From positions 372,001 to 436,000 of the forward strand of contig NZ_AP012323.1 in the NCBI RefSeq assembly GCF_001025135.1: DNA of 64,000 bases, read 5' to 3'. The notes below the pieces were generated by a model. That model was not told where the DNA came from. It searched no databases and was given only the letters and a program-made list of their open reading frames with translations. The position numbers and the translations under genes were made by a program. Of the stretch, positions 53,664 to 63,880 are shown piece after piece; within the stretch, counting starts at the first letter, position 1; every line of letters begins with the position of its first letter. The DNA comes from Bifidobacterium bifidum ATCC 29521 = JCM 1255 = DSM 20456 (GTDB lineage Bacteria; Actinomycetota; Actinomycetes; Actinomycetales; Bifidobacteriaceae).

Positions 53664-53845
53664 CCAACTGGTGAACGGCGATTGCGCGATGCTGTCACCT
53701 GTATGCTTAAACTGAGAAAATACGAATCACAGACGCCATAGCCACAAGCGAACGCGCATCGTGACCGTCGGCGCACGCAAGTCATGAACGCTCGCGAGGC
53801 GCGACGGGTCCAGGCATATGACCGAACGATTTGAGTTGAGAGGAC

Positions 53846-55741
53846 ATGATGGCTCTACCCACACCATTGCAGGCGTTCAGCGGCGTTCCGAAAAACACCG
53901 CATCCGCAGACAAGCAGACGATCATCGACGGTGAGAAAATGACCGGCGCGCAGGCGTTGATTCGCGCGCTGGAGGATTTGGGCGTGCAGGACGTGTTCGG
54001 CCTGCCCGGCGGCGCCATCCTGCCGGTGTTCCACGCGATCAACGACGATACGAAGTTCCGGTTTACGCTCGTACGCCACGAGCAGGCCGCCGGCCATGCC
54101 GCCGAAGGCTATGCGGTGGCGACAGGCCGCGTGGGTGTGTGCATCGTCACGTCCGGCCCGGGCGCGACGAACATGATCACCCCAATCGCCGACGCGAACA
54201 TGGATTCCGTGCCGCTCGTCGTGATCACCGGTCAGGTGGGCGTGAACGCCATCGGCACCGACGCCTTCCAGGAGGCGGACATCGTTGGGGCGACCTATCC
54301 GGTCGTCAAGCACTCGTATCTTGTGACCCGCGCACAGGATATCCCCCGCGTGCTCGCCGAGGCGCACTATATCGCCCGTTCGGGCCGCCCCGGCCCGGTG
54401 GTCGTGGACCTGACCAAGACCGCGCAGACCGGCGAGATGTATTATTCGTGGCCGCAGCGCATGATTCTGCCCGGTTACAACCCCACCACGAAGGCGCACG
54501 GCCGCGTGATCTCGGATGCGGCGAAGCTGTTCGCGCAGTCGTACCGTCCCGTGCTGTACGTGGGCGGTGGCGCGGTGCGTTCCAACGCGTCCGCCGAAGT
54601 GGCCGAACTGGCCGAAGTGACCGGCGCGCCGATCGTCACCACGCTCCCGGCCCGTGGCATCGTGCCGAACTCGAACCCCAAGGCGCTTGGAATGCTCGGC
54701 ATGCACGGCACCGTCGCCGCCACCGCGGCCGCGCAGCGCTGCGACCTGCTGGTCGCCATCGGCGCGCGCTTTGACGACCGTGTGACCGGCAAGCTTGACG
54801 CGTTCGCACCCGGTGCGCGGGTGATCCACATCGACATCGATCCAGCCGAAATCGGCAAGAACCGCGCTCCCGACGTGCCGATCGTCGGCGACGTGTCCAC
54901 CGTGCTCAACGACCTGATTCCCGAAATCAAGCGTTCTCAGGCCATCGGCGGCAAGCCGAACCTCAAGCCGTGGTGGGACGAGCTCAACCGCCTGCGCGAG
55001 GAATATGCCATCGATTACGATCAGCCGTGCGATAAGCCGACCGATGGTTCGCTCGCGCCGCAGTGGGTCATCAAGCAGCTGTCCGACCATGCCGACCCCT
55101 CCACGATCTGGGTGTCCGACGTCGGTCAGCACCAGATGTGGTCGGCCCAGCTGATTGATTTCGAGAAGCCGCATTCGTGGATCTCCTCCGGCGGCCTCGG
55201 CACGATGGGCTTCGGCCTCCCGGCCGCCATCGGCGCTTCGGTCGGCTCCCAGCGCGACTTCAAGGGGCGCAAGCCGGTGTGGCTGATCGCGGGCGACGGC
55301 TCGTTCCAGATGACTTCCGAAGAGCTGACGACCGCGTTCCTGGATCATGCGCCGGTGAAGATCGCCATCATCAACAACTCCGTGTACGGCATGGTGCGCC
55401 AGTGGCAGACTCTGTTCTTCGGGCAGCACTACTCCCAGACCAACCTGGCTGACGGCGATTCGAAGGAAGGCGGAGAGTTCTTCGACGTGCCTGATTTCGT
55501 CAAGCTCGCCGAGGCGTACGGCTGTGTCGGCCTTCGCGCGTTCACCGAGGACGAGGCGATTGACGCGATCAACAAAGCGAACGAGATCAACGACCGTCCG
55601 GTGCTGATCGACTTCCGCGTATGGAAGGACGCCATGGTGTGGCCGATGGTGGCAGCCGGCGCGTCCAACAACGAGGTCGCGTATCGTCCGGGCACGCAGC
55701 CGCTGCTGCACAAGGGCGTCGACGATGGTGACCAGGCGTGA
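53846..55741 (+). CDS. ilvB: Acetolactate synthase large subunit
   Basis: This 631-residue ThDP/FAD enzyme makes acetolactate for branched-chain amino acids. Seen are the ThDP Glu in TLVRHEQAAGHAAEGYAV, VCIVTSGPGATNMITPIADA, FAD-region ARFDDRVTGKL, and the ThDP motif GDGSFQMTSEELTTAF to INNSVYGMVRQWQ. A 30-residue N-terminal extension precedes GAQALIRALEDLGVQDVFGL. It is followed after 35 bp by ilvN. Confidence 0.96.
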   Translation: MMALPTPLQAFSGVPKNTASADKQTIIDGEKMTGAQALIRALEDLGVQDVFGLPGGAILPVFHAINDDTKFRFTLVRHEQAAGHAAEGYAVATGRVGVCIVTSGPGATNMITPIADANMDSVPLVVITGQVGVNAIGTDAFQEADIVGATYPVVKHSYLVTRAQDIPRVLAEAHYIARSGRPGPVVVDLTKTAQTGEMYYSWPQRMILPGYNPTTKAHGRVISDAAKLFAQSYRPVLYVGGGAVRSNASAEVAELAEVTGAPIVTTLPARGIVPNSNPKALGMLGMHGTVAATAAAQRCDLLVAIGARFDDRVTGKLDAFAPGARVIHIDIDPAEIGKNRAPDVPIVGDVSTVLNDLIPEIKRSQAIGGKPNLKPWWDELNRLREEYAIDYDQPCDKPTDGSLAPQWVIKQLSDHADPSTIWVSDVGQHQMWSAQLIDFEKPHSWISSGGLGTMGFGLPAAIGASVGSQRDFKGRKPVWLIAGDGSFQMTSEELTTAFLDHAPVKIAIINNSVYGMVRQWQTLFFGQHYSQTNLADGDSKEGGEFFDVPDFVKLAEAYGCVGLRAFTEDEAIDAINKANEINDRPVLIDFRVWKDAMVWPMVAAGASNNEVAYRPGTQPLLHKGVDDGDQA

Positions 55742-55776
55742 CGGCACGGTTGCCAAGGAATAAGGAGTAAGTGATT

Positions 55777-56331
55777 ATGGCTATGTATCCCGCTTCCCGC
55801 CTCGGTTCCGAGCGTCACACGCTGTCGGTGCTCGTCGAGAACCGTCCCGGCGTGCTGGCCCGCATCGCCGGCCTGTTCGCCCGTCGTGCGTTCAACATCA
55901 ACTCGCTGTCCGTCTCGCCGACCGAGCGTCCGGACATTTCCCGCGTCACCGTGACCGCCGACGTGGAGGCCGTGCCGCTGGAGCAGATCATCAAGCAGCT
56001 CAACAAGCTGCTGCACGTGCTCAAGATTGTCGAACTCGATCCGAACACCACTGTGGAGCGTGAACTGGTGCTCATCAAGGTGGCGGCGAACGAGTCGAAC
56101 CGTTCTGACGTGCTGGAGATCGTGCGCCTGTTCCGTGTGCGTGTTGTCGATGTGAACCCGGAGTCGCTGACCATCGAGGCCACCGGTGCCGAAGGCAAGA
56201 TCGACGCGCTGCTGGGTCTGTTGGAGCACTACGGCGTGATCGAGCTGGTGCGTTCCGGCGCGGTCGCCGTGACGCGCGGTCCGAAGGCGCTGAGCGAAAA
56301 GGTCATCGGCTCCGAGATTAAGGGCCGCTGA
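55777..56331 (+). CDS. ilvN: Acetolactate synthase regulatory subunit
   Basis: This 184-residue protein has an ACT domain HTLSVLVENRPGVLARIAGL and FNINSLSVSPTERPDISRVT, then the C-terminal part VAANESNRSDVLEIVRLFR. It confers valine feedback on IlvB. AAGGAGTAAG precedes GTG/ATG alternatives. A strong terminator follows. Confidence 0.95.
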   Translation: MAMYPASRLGSERHTLSVLVENRPGVLARIAGLFARRAFNINSLSVSPTERPDISRVTVTADVEAVPLEQIIKQLNKLLHVLKIVELDPNTTVERELVLIKVAANESNRSDVLEIVRLFRVRVVDVNPESLTIEATGAEGKIDALLGLLEHYGVIELVRSGAVAVTRGPKALSEKVIGSEIKGR

Positions 56332-56362
56332 TGCGGTATCGGCGTGGCCGAGCATGACATTG

Positions 56363-56394
56363 CCGGGCGGGTTCTTTCCCGCCCGGTTTTTTTT
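56363..56394 (+). terminator. ilvBN terminator
   Basis: CCGGGCGGG / CCCGCCCGG with a TTCTTT loop and eight Ts: a textbook intrinsic terminator. Confidence 0.93.
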
Positions 56395-56596
56395 GCGGTG
56401 ATGCTCATCGGTGCAGCACATCGCGCGGATTCCCCGGAATCTTGAAGAAACGGCGTCTATCGTGAAAGCGGACATTGTGGAACATGCCGCGTGAAATATG
56501 AAATAATGGTGGGAAAGCGTTGCAGGGATCGATGCCATCGCACAGTCTGGTTCCGCACAATCAGGTTCGATACAGACCGGCACATCACCGTTCGCC

Positions 56597-57646
56597 ATGA
56601 CAGCGCAATCCAATTCATCGCAATATGAGCCACTGGAACCTTACGATACGATGACGGGCACTGCGATTGCCATCAGCGATGCCGACGAGGCCGAAGCCCT
56701 ATCCGAATACCTGACGTCCCCCGACCGCCAGCATCCCGCGGTAGTGGTGACCCGTCGCTTCGGCAAGCCCCTGTTCGACGCGAAGAGCCTCGCCTCGAAT
56801 CTGCATGATGTCGCCGCCGTATTCGACCTCGTCACCCCGAAAGCGACGTGGGGGCTGTCGGCAGCCCTGCCGGAAGGTGCCGCCATGACGCGCACGCAAT
56901 TCGACTCGATGCAGGAGCTCGTCGAATTTATCACCGACGACGACGGCCATATCGACGAGTCCGCCGCCGACGAGGTGTTCCAGTACCTCACCCAGCTGCA
57001 GGGCGAGGCGCGGCATCTTCGCGAGGGCCTGAAGGTCTCCAACGACAGGTTGGAGAGCATGAAGCAGAAGATGATGCAGAAGCAGCGCGAGAACTCGTAC
57101 AGCGACGGACGCCAGTACTACAAGTCGCCGCTGTCGCTGTTCGCCGACAAGGCGGAGGGCAAGCGGTTCGAGCGCGAGCAGATGGACATGCTGGTCCGCC
57201 GCGAATGGGCCACGCGGTTCGGTCCGGAAGAGAAGAAAAGCCATGCGCTGCCGAGGACATGGGCGTATTCCGACTGGTTCTTCGACACGCTGGCATCCAC
57301 ACACATCAGCGTCAGCAAGGTGGTGGCCGTGATGGTCGAGGTGCTGACCGGGCTTGACATCGAGCTCGCGGGGCGAGAGGGATTACAGTACGGTGATTTC
57401 GGTGGGGATTACCGGCTCGCCTTTCATCAGGCTTTGCGCGGTGATCGGCAGTTCGCGCAGGGCCTTGGCCCGGTATTCGTGCGCGTCGGCGATGGCGGCG
57501 TGACCCTGATAACGCGAATCGATGTCACCGTGGTCGACGTAGTCGACCAGCAGGTCTTTCCATCCCTCAGCCGGACGATACTCGGCCAGCTGGGTTTCCG
57601 ATCCGGAGATCACATGTTCCGTCTCGGCCAGACCATACTCATATGA
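56597..57646 (+). pseudogene. Hypothetical protein, 3' end lost into antisense of pncB
   Basis: The first about 255 residues look like real protein: EADEALSEYLTS-type start, FGKPLFDAKSLASNLHDVAA, MQELVEFITDDDGHIDE, a charged helix NDRLESMKQKMMQKQREN, and REWATRFGPEEKKSHALP. From about 57380 the frame simply reads the opposite strand of pncB (264 bp), so the native end is missing. It resembles a bifidobacterium hypothetical family with a longer C-terminal domain. Function unknown; probably truncated by rearrangement. Confidence 0.55.
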
Positions 57647-58705
57647 ACGGTAGGCGAGCTTGCGGCCGGGAACACTGGCCTTGTCCTTCGACTTCTTCGC
57701 CACGGGCTGCATCACGCCAGCCGAATTCTCGCGCTCGGTGAGCTTGTACACCATCGCGCAGGTCGGGGCACCGGAGCCGGTGACCAGCATCGTGCCCACG
57801 CCGTACGAGTCCACCGGCGCGCTCTGCAGGGCGGCCAGCGCGTACTCGTCCAGATCGTTGGTGACGGTGATCTTCGTGTTCGTCGCGCCCAGGGCGTCCA
57901 GCTGGTTGCGCACGCGCTGCGCCATGGCGGCCAGATCGCCCGAATCGATGCGCACGCCGCCCAGCTGAGGACCGGCGACCTCCACGGCGGTCTTCACCGC
58001 CTCTTCGACGTTGTACGTGTCCACCAGAAGCGTGGTGTTGCGGCCAAGCGCCTCGACCTGCGAGGCGAAGGCGCTGCGCTCGTCATCATGTACGAGCGTG
58101 AAGCAGTGCGCGGCGGTGCCGATGGCCTTCAGTCCATACAGCTGCGCCGCAAGCAGGTTCGCTGTGCCCTGGAAACCGCCGATGACCGCGGCTCGTGCGG
58201 CTGCCACCGCGGCCCACTCGTTGGTGCGGCGCCCGCCCATGTCCATGCAGGGGCGGTCCTTCGCTGCGCTCACCATGCGCGAGGCGGCGGATGCGACCGC
58301 CGAATCATAGTTCAGCACGCTCAGCACCAGCGTCTCCAGCAGCGTGCACTCGCCGAACGTGCCCTCGACCTGCAGAATCGGCGAATTCGGGAAGAACATC
58401 TCGCCCTCGCGGTAACCCTTGATCGAACCGGAGAAATGCAGGTTCTCCAGCCACGAAATCGTCTCCTTGCTAACCACCTTGCGGTCGGACAGGAAACGCA
58501 GGTCCTCGTCGCTGAGGAGGAACCGACTCAGCTCATCCAGAATGCGGCCGATGCCCGCCACGACGCCGTAACGGCGGCCTTCGGGCAGGTGGCGCGTATA
58601 CACCTCGAACACGCATTTGCGGTTCGCCGTGCCATCCTTCAGGCTGGCGTCCAGCATCGTGTACTCATACATATCCGTCATCAGTGCCGGTGAATAATCG
58701 ACCAT
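57383..58705 (-). CDS. pncB: Nicotinate phosphoribosyltransferase
   Basis: This 440-residue enzyme makes nicotinate mononucleotide for NAD. It has ALMTDMYEYTMLDASLKDGT, FEVYTRHLPEGRRYGVVAGI, the NAPRTase active-site region MGGRRTNEWAAVAAARAAVI and IGTAAHCFTLVHDDE, and VRIDSGDLAAMAQRV binding phosphate. GGGAGGGC precedes ATG at MVDYSPAL. The last 264 bp are covered antisense by the truncated upstream-facing gene. Confidence 0.95.
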   Translation of the reverse strand: MVDYSPALMTDMYEYTMLDASLKDGTANRKCVFEVYTRHLPEGRRYGVVAGIGRILDELSRFLLSDEDLRFLSDRKVVSKETISWLENLHFSGSIKGYREGEMFFPNSPILQVEGTFGECTLLETLVLSVLNYDSAVASAASRMVSAAKDRPCMDMGGRRTNEWAAVAAARAAVIGGFQGTANLLAAQLYGLKAIGTAAHCFTLVHDDERSAFASQVEALGRNTTLLVDTYNVEEAVKTAVEVAGPQLGGVRIDSGDLAAMAQRVRNQLDALGATNTKITVTNDLDEYALAALQSAPVDSYGVGTMLVTGSGAPTCAMVYKLTERENSAGVMQPVAKKSKDKASVPGRKLAYRSYEYGLAETEHVISGSETQLAEYRPAEGWKDLLVDYVDHGDIDSRYQGHAAIADAHEYRAKALRELPITAQSLMKGEPVIPTEITVL

Positions 58706-58874
58706 GACCGCCCTCCCGCAAGACAAGAATCGTGTGTTATTCAAAACCCTAGTGTCGCGCGGCGACTCGCGCAAGAGCCATTCGGCGTGACGGCGGTCAC
58801 GATGGCTGCCGCAGCGGCGGCGGGAGACGTGCCGCGCTGCGGGCACGTTCGCCGCATGGTGCTACGTTGAAGGC

Positions 58875-59639
58875 ATGGCTGAAATCAAAGACATGTTGGA
58901 CAAGGCAATGGTGATTCGCGCGGACGGCCGCGTAGTGGACGAACTGCGCCCGGTGCGCATCACGCGGCACTTCACGGACGTGCCCGAAGGATCGGTACTC
59001 ATCGAATGCGGCAACACGCGCGTGATGTGCACGGCGACGTTCACGCCGTCGGTGCCGCGCTGGCGCAAGGATTCCGGACTCGGCTGGGTGACCGCCGAAT
59101 ATTCGATGCTGCCGCGAGCCACCGCCGAGCGCACCGACCGCGAGTCAGTGCGCGGCAAGGTCGGCGGCCGCACCCATGAGATCAGCCGTCTGATCGGCCG
59201 CTGCCTGCGCGGCGTCGTCGACATGAAGGCGCTTGGCGAGAACCAGATCCAGATCGACTGCGATGTGCTGCAGGCTGATGGCGGCACCCGCACCGCCTCG
59301 ATCACCGGCGCGTATGTGGCGCTGGTCGACGCGATGCGCTGGGCTGAGCAGAAGCGCCACATTCGTTCGGCCGACCGCGTGCTCAAAGACGCCGTTTCCG
59401 CGGTGTCGGTCGGCGTTATCAACGGCACGCCGATGCTTGACCTGCCCTACATCGAGGACAGTCAGGCGATGACCGACATGAACGTGGCGATGACCGGATC
59501 CGGTGACTTCATCGAGATCCAGGGCACCGCCGAACACCGCCCGTTCAACCGCGCCGAACTCAACACATTGCTCGACCTCGCCGAAAAGGGCAACAAGGAG
59601 CTTCAGGCCGCCCAGCGTGCCGCCCTCTCGCTCGATTGA
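58875..59639 (+). CDS. rph: Ribonuclease PH
   Basis: This 254-residue phosphorolytic 3'-5' exonuclease trims tRNA precursors. It has [79 protein letters not shown] and [20 protein letters not shown]. Paired with rdgB, 79 bp downstream, a common gene order. Confidence 0.96.
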   Translation: MAEIKDMLDKAMVIRADGRVVDELRPVRITRHFTDVPEGSVLIECGNTRVMCTATFTPSVPRWRKDSGLGWVTAEYSMLPRATAERTDRESVRGKVGGRTHEISRLIGRCLRGVVDMKALGENQIQIDCDVLQADGGTRTASITGAYVALVDAMRWAEQKRHIRSADRVLKDAVSAVSVGVINGTPMLDLPYIEDSQAMTDMNVAMTGSGDFIEIQGTAEHRPFNRAELNTLLDLAEKGNKELQAAQRAALSLD

Positions 59640-59718
59640 AACGAGTCGGGCACGCCGCCGGCGGGCGATCGGCCTCACCCCGTCATGCACAACCATAGGT
59701 AAGGAATAAAGGACCCCC

Positions 59719-60387
59719 ATGAAACTCGTCGTCGCTACGCACAACGAAGGCAAACTCGTTGAAATCCGCCGCATTCTCGAAGAGGATCTGGGCGCGGACG
59801 CCGCTCAGGTGGAGCTTGTCTCCGCCGGCAGCCTCGGCCTGCCCGACCCGGTCGAGACGGGCGTCACCTTCCAGGAGAACGCACTGCTCAAAGCGCGGTT
59901 TGTGGCCGGTCTCACCGGCCTGCCGGCCATCGCCGACGACTCCGGACTGATTGTGGACGTGATGGGCAACGCGCCTGGCATCCTGTCCGCGCGCTGGGCG
60001 GGGGAGCATGGCAATGATCCGGCGAACAACGCGTTGCTACTCGCCCAGCTCTCCGACATCCCGGACGCGGCGCGCACGGCCCGTTTCCGCTGCGCCGCCG
60101 CACTGGCCGTGCCGGATTCCGCGGCCCCTGTGGCGGGCGGGAGGCACGCCATCGTCTCCGAAACCGTCGAAATCGGCGAAATGCCGGGGCGCATCCTGCG
60201 CGCGGCGCGCGGCGAGCATGGTTTCGGCTACGACCCGCTGTTCGTGCCGGACGACCAGCCGGAGCGGGCCGCTGCGGACCATCCGCTGACCAGCGCGGAG
60301 ATGGACGCGGCGGAAAAGAACGCGATTTCGCACCGCGGCAAAGCCATCAGGGCTCTCGTGCCGGCGGTCGAGGCGCTGTTGCGGTAG
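59719..60387 (+). CDS. rdgB: XTP/dITP pyrophosphatase (RdgB/HAM1)
   Basis: This 222-residue enzyme hydrolyses XTP and dITP to keep non-canonical purines out of DNA. It has VVATHNEGKLVEIRRILEED, ETGVTFQENALLKARFVAGL, IADDSGLIVDVMGNAPGILS and GFGYDPLFVPD. The ATG follows AAGGAATAAAGGA. The palindrome of the CTCTCAAAACTCGCAGATAC family starts five bases after the stop. Confidence 0.96.
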   Translation: MKLVVATHNEGKLVEIRRILEEDLGADAAQVELVSAGSLGLPDPVETGVTFQENALLKARFVAGLTGLPAIADDSGLIVDVMGNAPGILSARWAGEHGNDPANNALLLAQLSDIPDAARTARFRCAAALAVPDSAAPVAGGRHAIVSETVEIGEMPGRILRAARGEHGFGYDPLFVPDDQPERAAADHPLTSAEMDAAEKNAISHRGKAIRALVPAVEALLR

Positions 60388-60392
60388 AATCA

Positions 60393-60496
60393 CGCTCTCA
60401 AAACTCGCAGATACAAAAACGGGTTTTTGCGGTTTTCCGCTATTTTCCGCCGTTTCCGCGAAATCGGTGAAATCGTATCTGCGAGTTTTGAGAGCG
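60393..60496. repeat. Palindromic element, CTCTCAAAACTCGCAGATAC family
   Basis: Perfect 22-bp arms (60393-60414, 60475-60496) enclose 60 bp of T/C-rich sequence different from the core at 6729. It lies between rdgB and the convergent AEC transporter gene. Confidence 0.88.
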
Positions 60497-60508
60497 CATG
60501 TTCGGCAC

Positions 60509-61510
60509 TCACGCGGGAATCACGAAATTCACGATGGTCATCAGCACGATTGAGATGACCGCGGTGACGGACAGCGTGAACCCGGCGAGCTTCGCGTTAC
60601 CGAGTACGCGGTCGGTGAACAGTGTCGAGAACACGGCCGTGGGCGCGAGCGACAGCATCACCGCCGTCTTTCGCACGGACGCATCGAACGGCAGAAGGAA
60701 CCAGCAAGCGGCCGCGAACAGCACGCCGAGCGGCAAGCGCCAACCGAGCACCCGCAGCACGCTGCCGACATCCTTGCCGGTGCGCGGCAAATCCATCAGC
60801 ATGCCCACCATGAACACCGAGCAGAACGAGTTCGCATCCGCCACCGGCTGCAGCAGCGTCGGCACGAACGCCGGGATGTGAATGCTGAAGAGCATGACCA
60901 CGATCATCAGCAGATACACGTTGAACGGCACCGAAGTAAGGAATCCCTTGAGGATCTGCTTGGCCTTCGCGCGGCGGGCGAGCCTGCGGGCGTCTTTGTC
61001 CCGTGGCTTCGAATAGGGAAGTGTCGGCGCGGCTCCCGCATGCTGTTCGGTGAGCGGCCGGTCCATGTCGATGTGCAGCAGCGACGTCGTCATCACGTTT
61101 GAGCCGGCGGTCACGATCACGGAATTGCCGATGTCGAACATCGAGGCGGTGACCAGCGCCGAAGGCCCCATGAACGTCTGGATTACGGGGAAGCAGAAAT
61201 TGCCGATGTTGAATCCGGAGCAGTTGAGCATCAGGAACGCGCGGTCCGCGACGGGCTTGTGCCGGGTCGCCGCATACACCAGCAGCAGCGGCAGCAGGCC
61301 GAAGACGATGGCGAACACCGAGATCAGCAGCATGCTCAGATGATGCGGGTTCGTGGCGAACGAGACGATGATGGAGGCGGGAAGCGTGAAATCGAACACC
61401 ACCACCTGCATGACGCGATAGTCGCGTGGCTTGAACAGTCCCGCCCGCTTGACCAGATACGCAGCGACGATGATGAGCAGAAACGCTATGGGTTTCAGTA
61501 TCGCGGTCAT
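60509..61510 (-). CDS. AEC-family (auxin efflux carrier-like) transporter
   Basis: This 333-residue membrane protein has ten helices: IAFLLIIVAAYLVKRAGLF, VVVFDFTLPASIIVSFATN, LLISVFAIVFGLLPLLLVYA, then the middle loop with DMDRPLTEQHAG and LARRAKAKQILKGFLTSVPF, and the C-terminal five. AEC proteins export organic acids or malate; the substrate is unknown. The stop is 12 bp from the palindrome; the start lies beside tRNA-Leu. Confidence 0.92.
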   Translation of the reverse strand: MTAILKPIAFLLIIVAAYLVKRAGLFKPRDYRVMQVVVFDFTLPASIIVSFATNPHHLSMLLISVFAIVFGLLPLLLVYAATRHKPVADRAFLMLNCSGFNIGNFCFPVIQTFMGPSALVTASMFDIGNSVIVTAGSNVMTTSLLHIDMDRPLTEQHAGAAPTLPYSKPRDKDARRLARRAKAKQILKGFLTSVPFNVYLLMIVVMLFSIHIPAFVPTLLQPVADANSFCSVFMVGMLMDLPRTGKDVGSVLRVLGWRLPLGVLFAAACWFLLPFDASVRKTAVMLSLAPTAVFSTLFTDRVLGNAKLAGFTLSVTAVISIVLMTIVNFVIPA

Positions 61511-61553
61511 GCTTCTCTATTCCCTGTGGCGATTGCGGAGGTATGGTTCCGCG

Positions 61554-61634
61554 TGCGCGAGAAGGGACTTGAACCCTCACGTCAAAGACACAGGAACCTA
61601 AATCCTGCGCGTCTACCGATTTCGCCACTCGCGC
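61554..61634 (-). tRNA. tRNA-Leu(TAG)
   Basis: Acceptor GCGCGAG pairs with CTCGCGC. The anticodon loop TTTAGGT gives anticodon TAG; the variable arm is long, as in class II tRNAs. CCA is not encoded. Confidence 0.92.
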
Positions 61635-61667
61635 GTGCCACCCGTCGAAACGGCTGGATATACAAAA

Positions 61668-61689
61668 CCCTAGGCGCGGAGCCTAGGGG
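61668..61689. terminator. Palindrome between tRNA-Thr and tRNA-Leu
   Basis: CCCTAGGC-GCGGA-GCCTAGGG, perfect 8-bp arms, between two minus-strand tRNA genes. It may act as a processing or pausing hairpin. Confidence 0.5.
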
Positions 61690-61694
61690 TATGG

Positions 61695-61767
61695 AGCCAC
61701 TTGACAGAATCGAACTGTCGACCTGCTCATTACGAGTGAGCCGCTCTACCGACTGAGCTAAAGTGGC
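61695..61767 (-). tRNA. tRNA-Thr(CGT)
   Basis: Acceptor GCCACTT pairs with AAGTGGC. Anticodon arm GCTCA-CTCGTAA-TGAGC gives anticodon CGT. CCA is not encoded. Confidence 0.93.
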
Positions 61768-62013
61768 ATGCTGCCGATTCGTTGATGAACCTGCGCACAA
61801 GAATGAGACTTTACTGTATGCCGTGGATTTATGCAAGTTCGGCTGGCATGTCGTGCGCGGGCATGTCGTGTCGGTCACGGTTGTTCATCTTGGGTATTTT
61901 TTGTTTGTTTCTGTCCGCTTTTGTGAGTATCTTGGTAAGCGAAGTAACCGGTGTGGCCCGCCAGCATTGGAGAGCCGACTCCGGCGTACAGTGATGATGA
62001 AAGGACCAATACC

Positions 62014-63711
62014 ATGGCCATCAATCCGCCAGTTGACGCCACCAAGACCCCCGAGTGGGCCGCGCTGCAGAAGCACTATGACGAGCTGCAGGCCGAGGGC
62101 GTCAGCCTCAAGCAGTGGTTCGCCGATGACGCCGAGCGCGTCGACAAGCTGTCGTTCGACGCCGGCGACCTGCACTTCGACCTGTCCAAGAACCTGATCA
62201 AGCCGGAGACCCTCCAGCTGTTCGCCGACCTCGCCAAGGCCGTCAAGCTCGACGAGCGCACCAAGGCGATGTACACCGGCGTGCACATCAACAACACCGA
62301 GGACCGCGCCGTGCTGCACACCGTGCTGCGCCGCCCGGTCGAGGACGAGGGCAAGTACATCGTCGACGGTCAGGACACCGTCAAGGACGTGCGCGAGGTG
62401 CTTGACCGCATCTACGCCTTCGCCGACGAAGTGCGTTCCGGCAAGTGGACCGGCGTGACCGGCAAGAAGATCGAGACCGTCGTCAACATCGGCATCGGCG
62501 GCTCCGACCTGGGCCCCGTCATGGTGTACGAGGCGCTCAAGCCCTACGCGGACGCCGGCATCTCCGCCCGTTACATCTCCAACATCGACCCGAACGACCT
62601 GGCCGAGAAGACCAAGGGCCTCGACCCGGAGACCACCCTGTTCATCATCGTCTCCAAGACCTTCACCACGCTGGAGACCCTGACCAACGCCCGTGAGGCC
62701 CGCACCTGGCTGCTCGAGGAGCTCAAGGCCAAGGGTGCCATCGACGGTTCCGACGAGAAGAACGCCGAAGCCATCAAGAAGCACTTCGTCGCCGTCTCCA
62801 CCAACCTGGAGAAGGTCGCCGAGTTCGGCATCGACCCGAACAACGCCTTCGGCTTCTGGAACTGGGTCGGCGGCCGTTACTCCGTCGACTCCGCCGTCGG
62901 CACCTCCCTGGCCGTGGTCTTCGGACCTGCCCGCTTCGAGGAGTTCCTGCACGGCTTCCACGAGATCGACGAATACTTCGCCAACACCCCGTTCGAGAAG
63001 AACGTCGTCGTGCTGCTCGGCATGCTGAACGTGTGGTACCGCAACTTCTTCAAGGTCGCCTCCCACGCCGTGCTGCCGTACGACCAGTACCTGCACCGCT
63101 TCCCGGCCTACCTGCAACAGCTGACCATGGAATCCAACGGCAAGTCCGTGCGCTGGGACGGCACCCCCGTCACCTCCGAGACCGGCGAAATCTTCTGGGG
63201 CGAGCCCGGCACCAACGGCCAGCACGCCTTCTACCAGCTGATCCACCAGGGCACCCAGCTCATCCCGGCCGACTTCATCGCGTTCGTGAACACCCCGAAC
63301 CCGACCAAGGACGGCGACCAGGACGTGCATGAGCTGTTCCTCGGCAACTACTTCGCGCAGACCAAGGCGCTGGCATTCGGCAAGACCGCTGACGAGGTCC
63401 GCGCCGAAGGCACCCCGGAAGAGATCGTTCCGGCCCGCGTGTTCTCCGGCAACCGCCCGACCACCTCGATCTTCGGTGTGGCTCTGACCCCGTTCGCGCT
63501 TGGCGAGCTCATCGCCCTGTACGAGCACATCACCTTCGTTGAGGGTACCGTGTGGGGCCTCGACTCCTACGACCAGTGGGGCGTCGAGCTCGGCAAGCAG
63601 CTCGCCAAGCAGATCACCCCGGCCATCTCTCAGGACGACGACGCCCTCGCCGCCCAGGACGCCTCCACCCAGTCCCTGATCAAGTTCTACCGCGCCAACC
63701 GCGAGTTCTGA
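62014..63711 (+). CDS. pgi: Glucose-6-phosphate isomerase
   Basis: This 565-residue enzyme interconverts glucose- and fructose-6-phosphate, feeding the bifid shunt. It has [20 protein letters not shown] (signature 1), [32 protein letters not shown] (signature 2), [10 protein letters not shown], the catalytic Glu and His in [18 protein letters not shown], and [17 protein letters not shown]. Codon use is strongly biased to C/G third positions, as in highly expressed genes. GAAAGGACC precedes ATG. Confidence 0.97.
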   Translation: MAINPPVDATKTPEWAALQKHYDELQAEGVSLKQWFADDAERVDKLSFDAGDLHFDLSKNLIKPETLQLFADLAKAVKLDERTKAMYTGVHINNTEDRAVLHTVLRRPVEDEGKYIVDGQDTVKDVREVLDRIYAFADEVRSGKWTGVTGKKIETVVNIGIGGSDLGPVMVYEALKPYADAGISARYISNIDPNDLAEKTKGLDPETTLFIIVSKTFTTLETLTNAREARTWLLEELKAKGAIDGSDEKNAEAIKKHFVAVSTNLEKVAEFGIDPNNAFGFWNWVGGRYSVDSAVGTSLAVVFGPARFEEFLHGFHEIDEYFANTPFEKNVVVLLGMLNVWYRNFFKVASHAVLPYDQYLHRFPAYLQQLTMESNGKSVRWDGTPVTSETGEIFWGEPGTNGQHAFYQLIHQGTQLIPADFIAFVNTPNPTKDGDQDVHELFLGNYFAQTKALAFGKTADEVRAEGTPEEIVPARVFSGNRPTTSIFGVALTPFALGELIALYEHITFVEGTVWGLDSYDQWGVELGKQLAKQITPAISQDDDALAAQDASTQSLIKFYRANREF

Positions 63712-63812
63712 TCTCCGCTCCTGCGTCGCTTCAATCAGAACTCGCGGTTGGCGCGCCGCGCTGTGTTGTTTGATGGTCGGTCTGGCGACCGTCCATGTCG
63801 CGAGTTCTGATT
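63691..63812. repeat. Inverted copies of the pgi 3' end
   Basis: The last 21 bp of pgi (63691-63711) are repeated inverted at 63735-63755, and the last 12 bases recur directly at 63799-63812 within CGCGAGTTCTGATT. This can fold the mRNA end. Confidence 0.8.
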
Positions 63813-63850
63813 CGTCGGTTCGGCTCTAGCAGCTGACCACATGAATACAT

Positions 63851-63880
63851 GTGCCCCGGCCTCTTCGGATGCCGGGGCAC
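63851..63880 (+). terminator. Hairpin after pgi
   Basis: GTGCCCCGGC pairs with GCCGGGGCAC. Only a weak T-rich stretch follows. The remainder of the window to 64000 shows no gene. Confidence 0.7.
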
